The notes beneath the pieces are model-generated. The model was not told the DNA's origin. It did no database searches and saw only the letters and a program-made list of their open reading frames with translations. Positions 1 through 7,491 of a stretch of 13,990 nucleotides of DNA are shown here, piece by piece (positions within the stretch are counted from its first letter, which is position 1; each line of letters starts with the position of its first letter). This DNA is from DSOS01 sp035286585 (lineage in GTDB: Bacteria > Chloroflexota > Anaerolineae > Anaerolineales > UBA4823): NCBI GenBank assembly GCA_035286585.1, contig DATEDC010000111.1, forward strand, positions 1-13,990, given 5' to 3'. The position numbers and the translations under genes are program-made.

Positions 1-482
1 CGTTCGCTGGCAGGGAATTCATCTACAATACCGTAAACTGGCTGGCCCTGGCTGAGCGTCTCCTCCCAACGGGTGAAGCCTCCTTCCCGCACGTCAAAAT
101 CCTGGAGCTCGGGGTTGTCGATCTGGGGCGTGATGCCCGCGGCGACCCATTCATAGCGCTGGCTGACGAGTAGAGAGCCATCCTCGCCTCGCTCGTTTTC
201 AAAGATATACACACGGCTCGCGGCCGCAGATTCACCTACTCGCTTGAGGGCTTCGTGGATAGATTCTTCCCAGGTGAGCGTCGATAAAAATTTCGTCGCG
301 ATAAAACTGACCGCCTCCAGAATCGCGCCGTGGCGATCGAGTGTTTCTTCATCCGGCAGATCGGCGATCAACGCAGTCGGTATGGGTCTGGCTCCAGGCG
401 CGGTGACCCGCCGATAACAAACCCACGCCAGGATGAGTGTTATCATTACTGCAAAGATCAAATAGAGCGCATAGTTAGTCAC
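1..482 (-). CDS. Membrane-anchored GAF-domain signalling protein, C-terminus beyond window
   Basis: This is a partial gene: the first 160 codons are present and the rest lies beyond the left edge. I start it at GTG 482-480. A stop lies six codons upstream in this frame, and the first ATG (codon 13) would cut the membrane helix in half. Residues 4-22 form one hydrophobic helix (YALYLIFAVMITLILAWV), followed by basic residues CYRRV. From about residue 48 to the edge the sequence fits a GAF sensor domain, with the features SRVYIFEN, SQRYEWVA and ITPQIDNPELQ. Similar GAF domains occur in Chloroflexota PAS/GAF histidine kinases and diguanylate cyclases, so an output domain probably follows outside the window; its type cannot be seen. 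The start overlaps the end of the HD-GYP gene by 8 nt and has no clear Shine-Dalgarno site, which suggests translational coupling and a shared signalling role. Confidence 0.8.
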   Translation of the reverse strand, partial: MTNYALYLIFAVMITLILAWVCYRRVTAPGARPIPTALIADLPDEETLDRHGAILEAVSFIATKFLSTLTWEESIHEALKRVGESAAASRVYIFENERGEDGSLLVSQRYEWVAAGITPQIDNPELQDFDVREGGFTRWEETLSQGQPVYGIVDEFPASE

Positions 483-3378
483 TGTCTGTCGTCTGGATCA
501 AATCCATGAATACGTCCACCACTTGTGGATCGAAGTGCGTGCCCCGTTGATCTGCAATGTACTCTAAGGCTTTTTCTCTCGACCAGGCAGGTCGATAAGG
601 GCGCTCGGAACGCAGAGCATCCCAGACATCTACAACCGCAAAGATCCGCGCCGCCAGCGGTATCTTTTCGCCCTTCAGTTTGCGCGGGTAGCCGCTGCCG
701 TCCCACTTCTCATGGTGGCAATAAGGGATATCTAACGCTGGCTTTAAGTAGGGGATACGACCGAGCAGATTGTAGGCGTAGGTTGGATGTTGGCGCATGA
801 TCTCCCATTCAGCCTCGCTGAGCGGGCCAGGCTTGAAAAGGATTTGATCGGGCACGCCCATCTTGCCGATGTCGTGCAGCAAGGTGCCGCGCCATATGTG
901 GACAAGTTCCCCATCTTCGATTCCCATGCTGCGCGCCAGGAGCAGGGCCAGCTCGGTTACCCGCTGCGAATGTCCTTCGGTTTCTTTATCCCGTAGTTCC
1001 AGGGCGCGCGACCAACCTTCAATTGTTTTATCGTAGGAGTCGACTAATTCGCAGTTGGCAAGTTGCAGGTTTTTTACCAGCTTGGCGTTGTCAATCGCCA
1101 GGGCTGCCTGGGTTGACAATGCCGTGAGAAAATCCACCCATTCCTGGTTGGGAGACAACCGGGAGCGATGAAAGAGCTCCAGGATCCCCAACACTTCTCC
1201 CTTGGCGATCAACGGCGCGGCGTAATAGCATACGAACCCCTCCTGCTCTAGCAGCGGCGACCGTTTTAATCCATCGAGGGATTGGGCGAGATCTGCAACG
1301 TTGATGATTCGCCGCTCGAGAGCTGCACGCCCTGCATAGCCTTCCCCCATGGACAGGTGTGTGTGGACCAGCGCCTGTGTTCGGAATCCGCGCCTGGTGG
1401 CGATGTCAAATGACTGCGCCTCGTGATCGTAGAGCAAGATGGAAGCCGCGTCGACCTGGAGCTGTTCTGTCGCCTGTTCTATGAGGATGTTCAGGACTGG
1501 CTCCAGATCCAGGTTCGCCGTAATCGCCTGGTCAATCTCGCGCAGGACGATCAAATGCTCCAAATTGCGTCGGGTCTCCTCGAACAGGCGCAGTTTTTCA
1601 TGCGCGGTGGATAATTGACTGGCAATGGTGGTTAGCAGGCGCTCATCCTCTGCTGAAAAAGCGTTGACTATTTTAGATTCGGCGTTGATCACGCCGATGA
1701 TCCTCCCGTTTGTGCAGATCGGGACGCACAATTCCGAGCGAATGCCGGGCGTCGAGGGGATGAATTCAGGGCAATGCGCTACATCGGAGATACGCGCAGG
1801 TTGCCTGGTCGCGGCTACTTGACCTGTGATCCCTTTACCGAAGGGTATGACCTGCTGGGGCTCTGCTTCCCCAATCCCGTGATAGGAGGAGTGAACTTGC
1901 AGGGTTTCGCCATCGCCATTTGTAACCAGTATGCCAAAGTGGTCCGGATAAAACATCTCCCCAACGATGTGAGTGACGCGCTCGATCAGCTCATTTGTGC
2001 TGGATACTTCTGAGCTTGCCTGCGCGACTTCATTCAAAATGCGCAGTTCGTTTACCTGGCGTTTCACTTGCTCTTCCGCTCGAACACGTTCCGTGATGTC
2101 GGTTACGATGCCGAGGATGGCTGGTTTTCCAGCGTAAAGGATCATCCGGGTGGTGTTAATGACATCGAGTCTGTCGCCATCTTTTGTAACTATTTGGTAT
2201 TCATAAGGCTCAACTTCAAGACCCTGAATGTGAAGGCGAAATTTCTCCCGAACGATGGGCAGCGATTCCGCAGCGACCAAATTCGTGAAGTCAAATTCGG
2301 GTGCGAGCAGCTCTTCACGCGTGTAGCCCATGACCTCCTCGCATATCTGATTTGCGAAGACGATTTTCCCTCCCAGGTTGATAAAGATCATATTGGGTGA
2401 TTTTTCCGCCAGGTTGCGGAATTTCTCCTCCGATTCCTGGAGCGCCGCCGCGGCTTGTTTCTGCTCGCTGATATCCTCCAGGCTGCCCTCGTAAAAGATC
2501 ACTCTGCCTGTCTTGTCCTGCACTGAGCGGTAAGTATCCTTTACCCAGATGGTGGATCCATCCAGGTGGCGAAGCGGCAATTCCTTCGAATGGATCGGAT
2601 TGCTTTGCTCTCCATTGGCGAGAAACCGCCTGCGGCCCTCGGGTTCTTCATAGAAAGTGTTGGCATTTACCTCTAATAATGATTCTAGATCCTGGAATCC
2701 CAACATCTTCCACAAAGTCGGATTGGCATCTGTGATCTTTCCCTCCGGGGTGGTGCGGTATAGGCCGACAGGAATCCGGTTGAATAGATTGGTAATTCGT
2801 TCCTCGGATTTGATGACCTGAGCTAACGCCTTTTCCAATTGATTGAAGAAAAACCACTCCAACAGGGCCACACCGCTAAAGCCAATGCTGAAAGTAATCA
2901 CCGCGGCAAAGAATTCATCCAGGGGGAGAGGGTAGGCGCGGCTGCCGATTCCAACGTGGAGCAGGGTGCTCAATCCAACTGTGATCCACTGCGCTTTGAC
3001 ACCCTGCAGCATCGCGGTCAGCACGATCGCAAAAAAATAGAAAAGTATCCCGGATGTCCGCGTTCCGCTGACAACCGAAAAGTACAGCCCTATGCCCAGG
3101 GAAATGATGACCGGAGTATAACTGGCTATGCGCGTCTGGCCCCGGCAAGAAAGCCAGTAGCTGAAGATTACGGCAATATCCAGGATAAGAATGATGGACA
3201 GCGGATGGAAGTCAAAGACGTCGTAAATCCACCCCGCCAGAATCGACAGGGTGCCCAGCAAAAAAGAGAATCCCATCATGACCAAAAGCGTCTTGGTCAT
3301 GTATTCCAACCGCGCTTGAGATTTATCTTCGCAGCGCGGATCGGTTAAAATATGCCATAACCGGATTAACTGTTTCAC
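475..3378 (-). CDS. Membrane PAS-PAS-GAF-GAF-HD-GYP protein, probable cyclic-di-GMP phosphodiesterase
   Basis: This 967-aa sensor-effector probably hydrolyses cyclic-di-GMP in response to signals sensed by its N-terminal part. Six hydrophobic helices lie at about residues 29-51, 58-77, 84-104, 108-127, 130-145 and 154-178. Two PAS domains follow (about 191-307 and 315-432; each ends in a DISE or DITE segment), then two GAF domains (about 445-595 and 610-765) and an HD-GYP domain (about 785-960). The HD-GYP signatures are intact: H803 in EGHSQRV, H835-D836 in LLHDIGK, H867, HHE at 888-890, DGSGYP at 893-898 and DVWDALRSERPYR at 917-929. The family hydrolyses c-di-GMP; activity here is inferred from these residues. 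There is no GGDEF domain. The start is GTG at 3378; ATG at codon 27 is possible but would drop a cytoplasmic leader that looks genuine. Neither start has a strong Shine-Dalgarno site. The gene leads a two-gene minus-strand operon with the GAF protein. Confidence 0.9.
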   Translation of the reverse strand: MKQLIRLWHILTDPRCEDKSQARLEYMTKTLLVMMGFSFLLGTLSILAGWIYDVFDFHPLSIILILDIAVIFSYWLSCRGQTRIASYTPVIISLGIGLYFSVVSGTRTSGILFYFFAIVLTAMLQGVKAQWITVGLSTLLHVGIGSRAYPLPLDEFFAAVITFSIGFSGVALLEWFFFNQLEKALAQVIKSEERITNLFNRIPVGLYRTTPEGKITDANPTLWKMLGFQDLESLLEVNANTFYEEPEGRRRFLANGEQSNPIHSKELPLRHLDGSTIWVKDTYRSVQDKTGRVIFYEGSLEDISEQKQAAAALQESEEKFRNLAEKSPNMIFINLGGKIVFANQICEEVMGYTREELLAPEFDFTNLVAAESLPIVREKFRLHIQGLEVEPYEYQIVTKDGDRLDVINTTRMILYAGKPAILGIVTDITERVRAEEQVKRQVNELRILNEVAQASSEVSSTNELIERVTHIVGEMFYPDHFGILVTNGDGETLQVHSSYHGIGEAEPQQVIPFGKGITGQVAATRQPARISDVAHCPEFIPSTPGIRSELCVPICTNGRIIGVINAESKIVNAFSAEDERLLTTIASQLSTAHEKLRLFEETRRNLEHLIVLREIDQAITANLDLEPVLNILIEQATEQLQVDAASILLYDHEAQSFDIATRRGFRTQALVHTHLSMGEGYAGRAALERRIINVADLAQSLDGLKRSPLLEQEGFVCYYAAPLIAKGEVLGILELFHRSRLSPNQEWVDFLTALSTQAALAIDNAKLVKNLQLANCELVDSYDKTIEGWSRALELRDKETEGHSQRVTELALLLARSMGIEDGELVHIWRGTLLHDIGKMGVPDQILFKPGPLSEAEWEIMRQHPTYAYNLLGRIPYLKPALDIPYCHHEKWDGSGYPRKLKGEKIPLAARIFAVVDVWDALRSERPYRPAWSREKALEYIADQRGTHFDPQVVDVFMDLIQTTDSD

Positions 3379-3475
3379 AATCTCGCTTTAACAATATTAT
3401 TTGATGAATTAAAAAATTGTTCATTATTTTATAACGAAAAATATTCACTTTACATACATTACAGATTTATTAGAT
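3379..3475. promoter_or_regulatory. AT-rich divergent intergenic region, probable promoters both ways
   Basis: This 97-bp gap is extremely AT-rich compared with the GC-rich genes around it, and it separates genes transcribed outward in both directions, so it should hold at least the promoter of the minus-strand signalling operon. On the plus strand TTGTTC (3417-3422) and AATATT (3440-3445) are 17 bp apart. On the minus strand a TATAAA lies within 3425-3435 but has no good -35 box. None of these is convincing alone, so I mark the region rather than a precise promoter. Confidence 0.45.
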
Positions 3476-3899
3476 ATGGAAAGCGTTCAACAGGATAGGC
3501 TCCCCAGGCTGTACACGCAGCTGGCTGATTGGTGGCCCTTGCTGTCTTCGCCCGACGAATACACCGCCGAAGCCGAGCTTTACCGCCGGACGTTGCTGGA
3601 GGCCTGCTCCCGGCGCCCCGAGACGATTTTAGTGTTGGGCAGCGGGGGTGGCAACAACGCCTCGCACCTGAAAAAGTATTTTCACCTGGCCCTGGTCGAC
3701 CGCTCGGAGCAGATGCTGGCAATCAGCCGGGCATTGAATCCTGAGTGCGAGCACCTGCCGGGTGACATGCGCACCATCCGATTGGATGCAGATCCTCGCC
3801 TCGATCGGATTTACCCCCCGGCAAATCGAGTTCGACGTCTCCGATGCCGAAGGTGGCTGGGGGAAGGCTTTCCTGGGCTTGAAACCCGCAAAAGCATGA
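3476..3899 (+). pseudogene. Class I SAM methyltransferase remnant with internal deletion and frameshift
   Basis: Residues 1 to about 103 match the front of a small class I methyltransferase: LYTQLADWWPLLSSPDEY, then the SAM-binding motif LVLGSGGGNNASHL (53-66), VDRSEQMLAISRALNPE (74-90) and EHLPGDMRTIRL (92-103). The following residues in this frame are arginine-rich and unlike the family. In the +3 frame from about 3780 a different segment appears: DWMQILASIGFTPRQIEFD, then DAEGGWGKAFLGLKPAKA and a TGA at 3897-3899. That is a plausible methyltransferase C-terminus. About 100 or more residues of the middle therefore seem to be missing, with a junction near 3770-3790 that also shifts the frame. 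The ATG at 3476 has no Shine-Dalgarno site. The original frame stays open to 4522 and runs into the next gene, so a fusion protein is formally possible. An assembly error at the junction would look the same. Confidence 0.7.
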
Positions 3900-3943
3900 C
3901 CGCACGGTTTGAGCAGCCCATATCACAGGAGGGCTTGAATAAA

Positions 3944-4522
3944 ATGGATAAGGAAACCGAGTTGGCGCTACGACAGATCTTCAAGCAATTCAACCGCTTC
4001 ATGCTGCTGCTCTGGCGGCTGGGTCTTGGTCGTTGGTTCAACCTGTGGCCCGAGATGGCTGGGCAGATCATGGTCATCGTCCATACCGGTCGCAAGACCG
4101 GGTTACGGCGTTTCACACCCGTCAACTACGCCGAGCTGGACGGGCAGCTCTACTGCGTGGCAGGTTTTGGCAGTGCCGCAGACTGGTATAAAAATATCAT
4201 CGCCAATCCACAGGTGGAGGTCTGGCATCCCCAGGGTTGGTGGCAGGGGATTGCCACAGATATCAGCCGCTCAGCGGATCGAGTAGCCTTGATCCGGGCT
4301 GTCATGGTCGGGAGCGGTTTTGCCGCCCCACTCTTCGGTTTAGACCCGCGCAAGTTGGACGACCACCAGTTGGAGCAATTGACCGCTGGTTATCCCCTGA
4401 TCCACATCCAGCGCCTGGGTGCGCGCACCGGTCCTGGAGGTCCGGGAGAGCTGGCCTGGCTCTGGCCTCTTTCCACCTTTGCTCTGCTGGCCTGGATTCT
4501 TTTCAGGCCCCGCAGAAAGTAA
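3944..4522 (+). CDS. Deazaflavin (F420)-dependent nitroreductase-family oxidoreductase
   Basis: The product is 192 aa. I start it at ATG 3944 because a strong AGGAGGG lies at 3927-3933 and the family homology begins just after it. The open frame extends upstream to 3476 only because of the damaged methyltransferase. The body resembles the split-beta-barrel Ddn-type family: HTGRKTG (47-53) followed by LRRFTPVNYAELDGQLY, then GFGSAADWYKN (74-84) and IIANPQVEVW. Known members bind F420 and reduce quinones or nitro compounds; the substrate here is unknown. The C-terminus carries a hydrophobic stretch at about 170-187 followed by RPRRK, a probable single membrane anchor not usual for the family. 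It precedes the TetR gene by 128 nt and is probably transcribed separately from the cluster downstream. Confidence 0.8.
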   Translation: MDKETELALRQIFKQFNRFMLLLWRLGLGRWFNLWPEMAGQIMVIVHTGRKTGLRRFTPVNYAELDGQLYCVAGFGSAADWYKNIIANPQVEVWHPQGWWQGIATDISRSADRVALIRAVMVGSGFAAPLFGLDPRKLDDHQLEQLTAGYPLIHIQRLGARTGPGGPGELAWLWPLSTFALLAWILFRPRRK

Positions 4523-4589
4523 CGATCAACTCGCTCGCTGCCCCTCCCATCAACTCGATTACGCTAAAAAATTAAGAAATATGTCATGC

Positions 4590-4618
4590 TTGACTCCTCC
4601 GGGTTAATTTGATATGCT
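4590..4618 (+). promoter_or_regulatory. Sigma-70-type promoter of the TetR gene and beta-oxidation cluster
   Basis: A -35 box TTGACT (4590-4595, five of six consensus bases) and a -10 box TATGCT (4613-4618, four of six) are separated by exactly 17 bp. Transcription would begin near 4625, about 25 nt before the TetR start codon and inside the palindrome at 4624-4643. This is the best promoter-like sequence in the window. Confidence 0.7.
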
Positions 4619-4623
4619 ATCTC

Positions 4624-4643
4624 TACCGACCGTTCGGTAGGTA
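4624..4643. promoter_or_regulatory. Palindromic operator, probable TetR binding site
   Basis: The 20-bp site has the form TACC-N-ACCG-NN-CGGT-N-GGTA: all eight outer and middle base pairs are symmetric, and only the spacer positions break symmetry. It covers the predicted transcription start, immediately downstream of the -10 box, and ends 7 nt before the TetR start codon, so bound repressor would block initiation. Its right half (GGTAGG) may also act as the weak ribosome-binding site. The size and position are typical of autoregulated TetR-family genes. I did not find a second copy elsewhere in the window. Confidence 0.75.
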
Positions 4644-4650
4644 GACATCT

Positions 4651-5220
4651 ATGACCAGAGACGAAATCCTGGATGCCGCCGCGCAAATCTTTCGGGTAAA
4701 GGGCTTTCACGCCTCCTCCATGCAGGATATCGCCCAGGCGGTAAATTTACAGAAAGCCAGCCTGTACCACCATGTCTCCAGCAAGCAAGAGATCCTGCTG
4801 GCCCTGCTCGACCGCGCTATAGACCTGCTCTACGAGCACATCGAACAGCAGGTCAATATTCCTATTTCGCCGGATGAAAAACTGCGCCTGGCGATCCGCG
4901 CTTACCTGCAAGCTTTGCTCGAAAACCGGGACCTGGCGGCTGTCCTGCTACTGGAGCATCGCTCGCTGGAGCCGCGCTACCATGCGCTCCACATCCCGCG
5001 CCGCGACCGCTTCGAACGGCTCTGGCGCGATTTGATCCTGGAAGGCATCCAGGGTAACTTGTTCACCTCGGAGGATCCCGCCATGGCCTCCCGGGCTTTA
5101 CTGGGTTCGATGAACTGGATCATCACCTGGTACCGTCCTGAAGGACCTCAATCCCCCGATGAGATTGCCACTCATTTTGCCAGCCTGTTCCTCAACGGCC
5201 TGTTGGCGAGGCAGGGGTAA
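4651..5220 (+). CDS. TetR/AcrR-family regulator of the acyl-CoA degradation cluster
   Basis: This 189-aa regulator has a TetR N-terminal DNA-binding domain (about 1-55). The helix-turn-helix lies at residues 22-42, with SSMQDIAQAV followed by NLQKASLYHHV and then SSKQEILLALLD. The C-terminal ligand domain, with LLGSMNWIITWYRPEGPQSP at 150-169, resembles that of TetR regulators of fatty-acid and steroid-ring degradation (KstR2-like, TetR_C_24 type). In that family acyl-CoA ligands release the repressor from DNA; an acyl-CoA inducer here is inferred. The gene is first in the plus-strand cluster and sits right behind a promoter with an overlapping palindrome. It ends only 3 nt before the hydrolase gene, so the two are almost certainly cotranscribed. 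Confidence 0.9.
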   Translation: MTRDEILDAAAQIFRVKGFHASSMQDIAQAVNLQKASLYHHVSSKQEILLALLDRAIDLLYEHIEQQVNIPISPDEKLRLAIRAYLQALLENRDLAAVLLLEHRSLEPRYHALHIPRRDRFERLWRDLILEGIQGNLFTSEDPAMASRALLGSMNWIITWYRPEGPQSPDEIATHFASLFLNGLLARQG

Positions 5221-5223
5221 GCG

Positions 5224-6279
5224 ATGAGCTCTAAGCCGGATTTCGCGCCTGGGAAGATCCAGGCTTACCAGACCTCGGGCGGCGGGCGGATTTTTCAAAT
5301 CCCCATCCAGGAATTTCCCATCCTGTGGGGCCAGGCGTACCTGGTGCTGGTCGAACACGACTCTCAACCCTATCGCGTCCTGGTTGACGCTGGCTCTGGC
5401 TTTGGCGACTCCAATCAGCACCTGGAGGCCGGTCTGCAAGCCGCCTCGCACGCGCTCGGCGAGCGGGTTGGCCTGGAAAACCTGACCCACATCCTGATCA
5501 CCCACGGTCACATCGACCATTTTGGCGGATTGAACTATGTCCGGCCGCGCTCGCCGGCCAAAATCGGCGTCCATGAGCTCGACCTGCGCAACCTGACCAA
5601 TTACGAGGAGCGCGTCGCGATCGTCGCCCGCCGCCTGGATGACTTCCTGGTGGAAGCCGGCGTCTCGGATGAACGCCGCCTCCAACTGATCGATATGTAC
5701 AGGCTCACCAAGAGCCTTTACCGCTCCGTCAAGGTGGATTTCACCTACGAAGCAGCCGGCATGCGCCTGGGACCGTTCGAAATGCTGCACGTCCCCGGGC
5801 ACTGCGCCGGGCATGTGAACATCCGTTTGCACGATGTGCTCTTCAGCGGGGACCACGTCTTGAACCAGACCAGCCCGCATCAATCCCCGGAAAAGCTCAC
5901 CCTCTCGACCGGTCTCGAGCACTATTTGAAATCGCTCGACGCCCTCGAAGCGTGGGCCGGGGATATCCGCCTCACCCTGGGCGGGCACGAAGAGCCGATC
6001 GTGAATTTACCCTCCCGCCTGGAAGCTATCCGCCTGCTGCACCGCCAGCGCCTGGCGCAGGTGCTTGCCTTTTTAGACGAACCTCGCACCATTTCGGAGA
6101 CTTCTCACCATCTGTTCGGGGAGGTGCACGGCTACAACGTCTTATTGGCGCTGGAAGAAGCCGGCGCGCACATCGAGTATTTATACCAGCGGGGAAAGCT
6201 GGGCATTGCCAATCTCGCTGATCTAGAGGGCAACAACAAGCCAGTCCCGATTCGCTATGTTCGTATGCCGGCAGACTGA
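5224..6279 (+). CDS. Metallo-beta-lactamase-fold hydrolase (LACTB2/glyoxalase II-like)
   Basis: This 351-aa protein has a full set of metal ligands for a binuclear metallo-beta-lactamase-fold hydrolase: THGHIDH at 93-99 (H94, H96, D98, H99), H193 in PGHCAGH, D210 in FSGDH and H255 in LGGHEEP. The segment after about 265 looks like the small winged-helix tail of LACTB2-type proteins. No signal peptide is seen, so it should act in the cytoplasm. The substrate cannot be read from sequence. Members cleave thioesters, lactones, phosphodiesters or RNA; in this operon a CoA-thioester or other ester hydrolase is the natural guess, unproven. The start ATG 5224 follows the TetR stop by 3 nt, with AGGGG at 5213-5217 as a ribosome-binding site. 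Confidence 0.85.
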   Translation: MSSKPDFAPGKIQAYQTSGGGRIFQIPIQEFPILWGQAYLVLVEHDSQPYRVLVDAGSGFGDSNQHLEAGLQAASHALGERVGLENLTHILITHGHIDHFGGLNYVRPRSPAKIGVHELDLRNLTNYEERVAIVARRLDDFLVEAGVSDERRLQLIDMYRLTKSLYRSVKVDFTYEAAGMRLGPFEMLHVPGHCAGHVNIRLHDVLFSGDHVLNQTSPHQSPEKLTLSTGLEHYLKSLDALEAWAGDIRLTLGGHEEPIVNLPSRLEAIRLLHRQRLAQVLAFLDEPRTISETSHHLFGEVHGYNVLLALEEAGAHIEYLYQRGKLGIANLADLEGNNKPVPIRYVRMPAD

Positions 6280-6302
6280 CCCTGCCCGACCCGCAGGTCT
6301 GC
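6271..6302 (+). other. Possible RNA hairpin between hydrolase and dehydrogenase genes
   Basis: The end of the hydrolase gene and the short spacer can fold: GCAGA (6271-6275) pairs with TCTGC (6298-6302), and CCTGC (6281-6285) pairs with GCAGG (6293-6297), leaving a 7-nt loop and a one-sided bulge. No T-run follows, so this does not look like a terminator. It may stabilise or process the message, or be chance in GC-rich sequence. Confidence 0.3.
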
Positions 6303-6331
6303 CACCGGCGCAACCACAAGGAGAGCAAAGC

Positions 6332-7426
6332 ATGTTTTCATTCGAACCATCTGAAGAACAAAAGATGCTCATCGAGGCGATTAACCGCTACGCCCTCAAC
6401 GACCTGCGCCTCAAAGCCCACGATGCCGACGAGGGCAAGCTATTCCCCAGCCCCACCGTGGAAAAAGGCTGGGAGCTGGGCCTGTTGCAGGCCTCCATCC
6501 CCGAACAATACGGGGGATTCGGCGAGCGTTCCGCCCTTACCGGTGCGCTGGCAGCCGAGGAGTTCGCCTGGGGCGATCTGGCTGGGGCGCTGGCAGTCAT
6601 GACCCCCGGCCTGTTCGCCACGCCCATCTTGCTGGCAGGCAGCGAAGAGCAGAAACGGGAGTTTATCCCGCCCGTGATCGAAGCCGAATGGCTGCCTTAT
6701 ACTGCCGCGTTGATCGAGCCATATTTCGATTTCGACCCCATTGAGCTGCACGCCACCGCCGTTCGGAATGGCGCTGGTTACGTTCTCAACGGTCAAAAAG
6801 CGTATGTCCCCTACGCCGCTGAAGCCCAGGCGATGATCGTCTACGCCAGCCTGGATGGGACAACCCAGGGCTTTATCGTTCCCGCCGGCACGCCCGGTCT
6901 GGAAATCGGCGAGCGCGAGAAGCTGATGGGCGTCAACGCCCTTCCGCTATACAAACTCCATTTGAATGAAGTGCGCTTGCCGGCCTCCAGACGCCTGGGT
7001 GAACCAGATGGGCACGATTTTGCCCCCATCTTGGATGCAGCCCGGGTCGCCATGGCAGCCATGGCGGTGGGCGTCTCGCGGGCGGCATTTGAATATGCCC
7101 GCGATTACGCCAAAGATCGGGAAGCCTTCGGGGTCAAGGTCGCTCAGAAGCAGACTATCGCCTTTATGCTGGCCGAGATGGCTACCGAGATCGAAGCCAT
7201 CCGCCTGCTCAACTGGGAGGCAGCCTGGATGCTCGACAATGGCAAAGAGGAGTCCAGCAAGCACGCCTACCTGGCGCTGACCGGCGCCATCGACATGGCC
7301 ATGATGGTGACCGACCGGGCGGTGCAGATCCTGGGCGGGCACGGCTACATCCGTGAGCACCCCGTCGAGTTGTGGATGCGCAACGGTCGCGGCTTCGCTG
7401 CCCTGACCGGGCTGGCGCTGGTCTGA
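6332..7426 (+). CDS. Acyl-CoA dehydrogenase-family protein lacking the catalytic glutamate
   Basis: The product is 364 aa. I chose ATG 6332, which has an AAGGAGAG 6 nt upstream and matches the family N-terminus; the longer frame from 6257 overlaps the hydrolase gene and adds unrelated residues. The acyl-CoA dehydrogenase fold is clear: VLNGQKAYV (151-159), DREAFGVKVAQKQ (262-274) and QILGGHGYIREHPVE (332-346). Two usual sites are changed. The TEPxAGSD segment reads IEPYFDFD (128-135). The C-terminal YEGT loop that supplies the catalytic glutamate reads LTG (358-360), with Thr359 at the glutamate position, and the chain ends four residues later instead of about twenty. It is followed 65 nt later by a canonical dehydrogenase. 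It may be the FAD-binding, non-catalytic partner of that enzyme, as in the mixed FadE (ChsE) complexes of actinobacterial steroid degradation; this is inference. Confidence 0.85.
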   Translation: MFSFEPSEEQKMLIEAINRYALNDLRLKAHDADEGKLFPSPTVEKGWELGLLQASIPEQYGGFGERSALTGALAAEEFAWGDLAGALAVMTPGLFATPILLAGSEEQKREFIPPVIEAEWLPYTAALIEPYFDFDPIELHATAVRNGAGYVLNGQKAYVPYAAEAQAMIVYASLDGTTQGFIVPAGTPGLEIGEREKLMGVNALPLYKLHLNEVRLPASRRLGEPDGHDFAPILDAARVAMAAMAVGVSRAAFEYARDYAKDREAFGVKVAQKQTIAFMLAEMATEIEAIRLLNWEAAWMLDNGKEESSKHAYLALTGAIDMAMMVTDRAVQILGGHGYIREHPVELWMRNGRGFAALTGLALV

Positions 7427-7491
7427 GCGTCACCCGATACCGCCAGGTTGATGTTTACCATCATAAGTGCAGATGATCAGGAGTTATTGAG

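Noticed and set aside
4523..4589. Possible terminator after the reductase gene
   Set aside because: No inverted repeat with a T-run was found; only a short imperfect repeat of ATCAACTCG.
5098..5988. A 296-codon minus-strand frame opposite the TetR and hydrolase genes
   Set aside because: The plus strand carries complete HTH and metal-ligand motifs over the same bases; the antisense frame shows no family features.
6257..6331. Upstream start for the first acyl-CoA dehydrogenase
   Set aside because: It overlaps the hydrolase gene, adds unrelated Pro/Gln-rich residues, and the start at 6332 has a much better ribosome-binding site.
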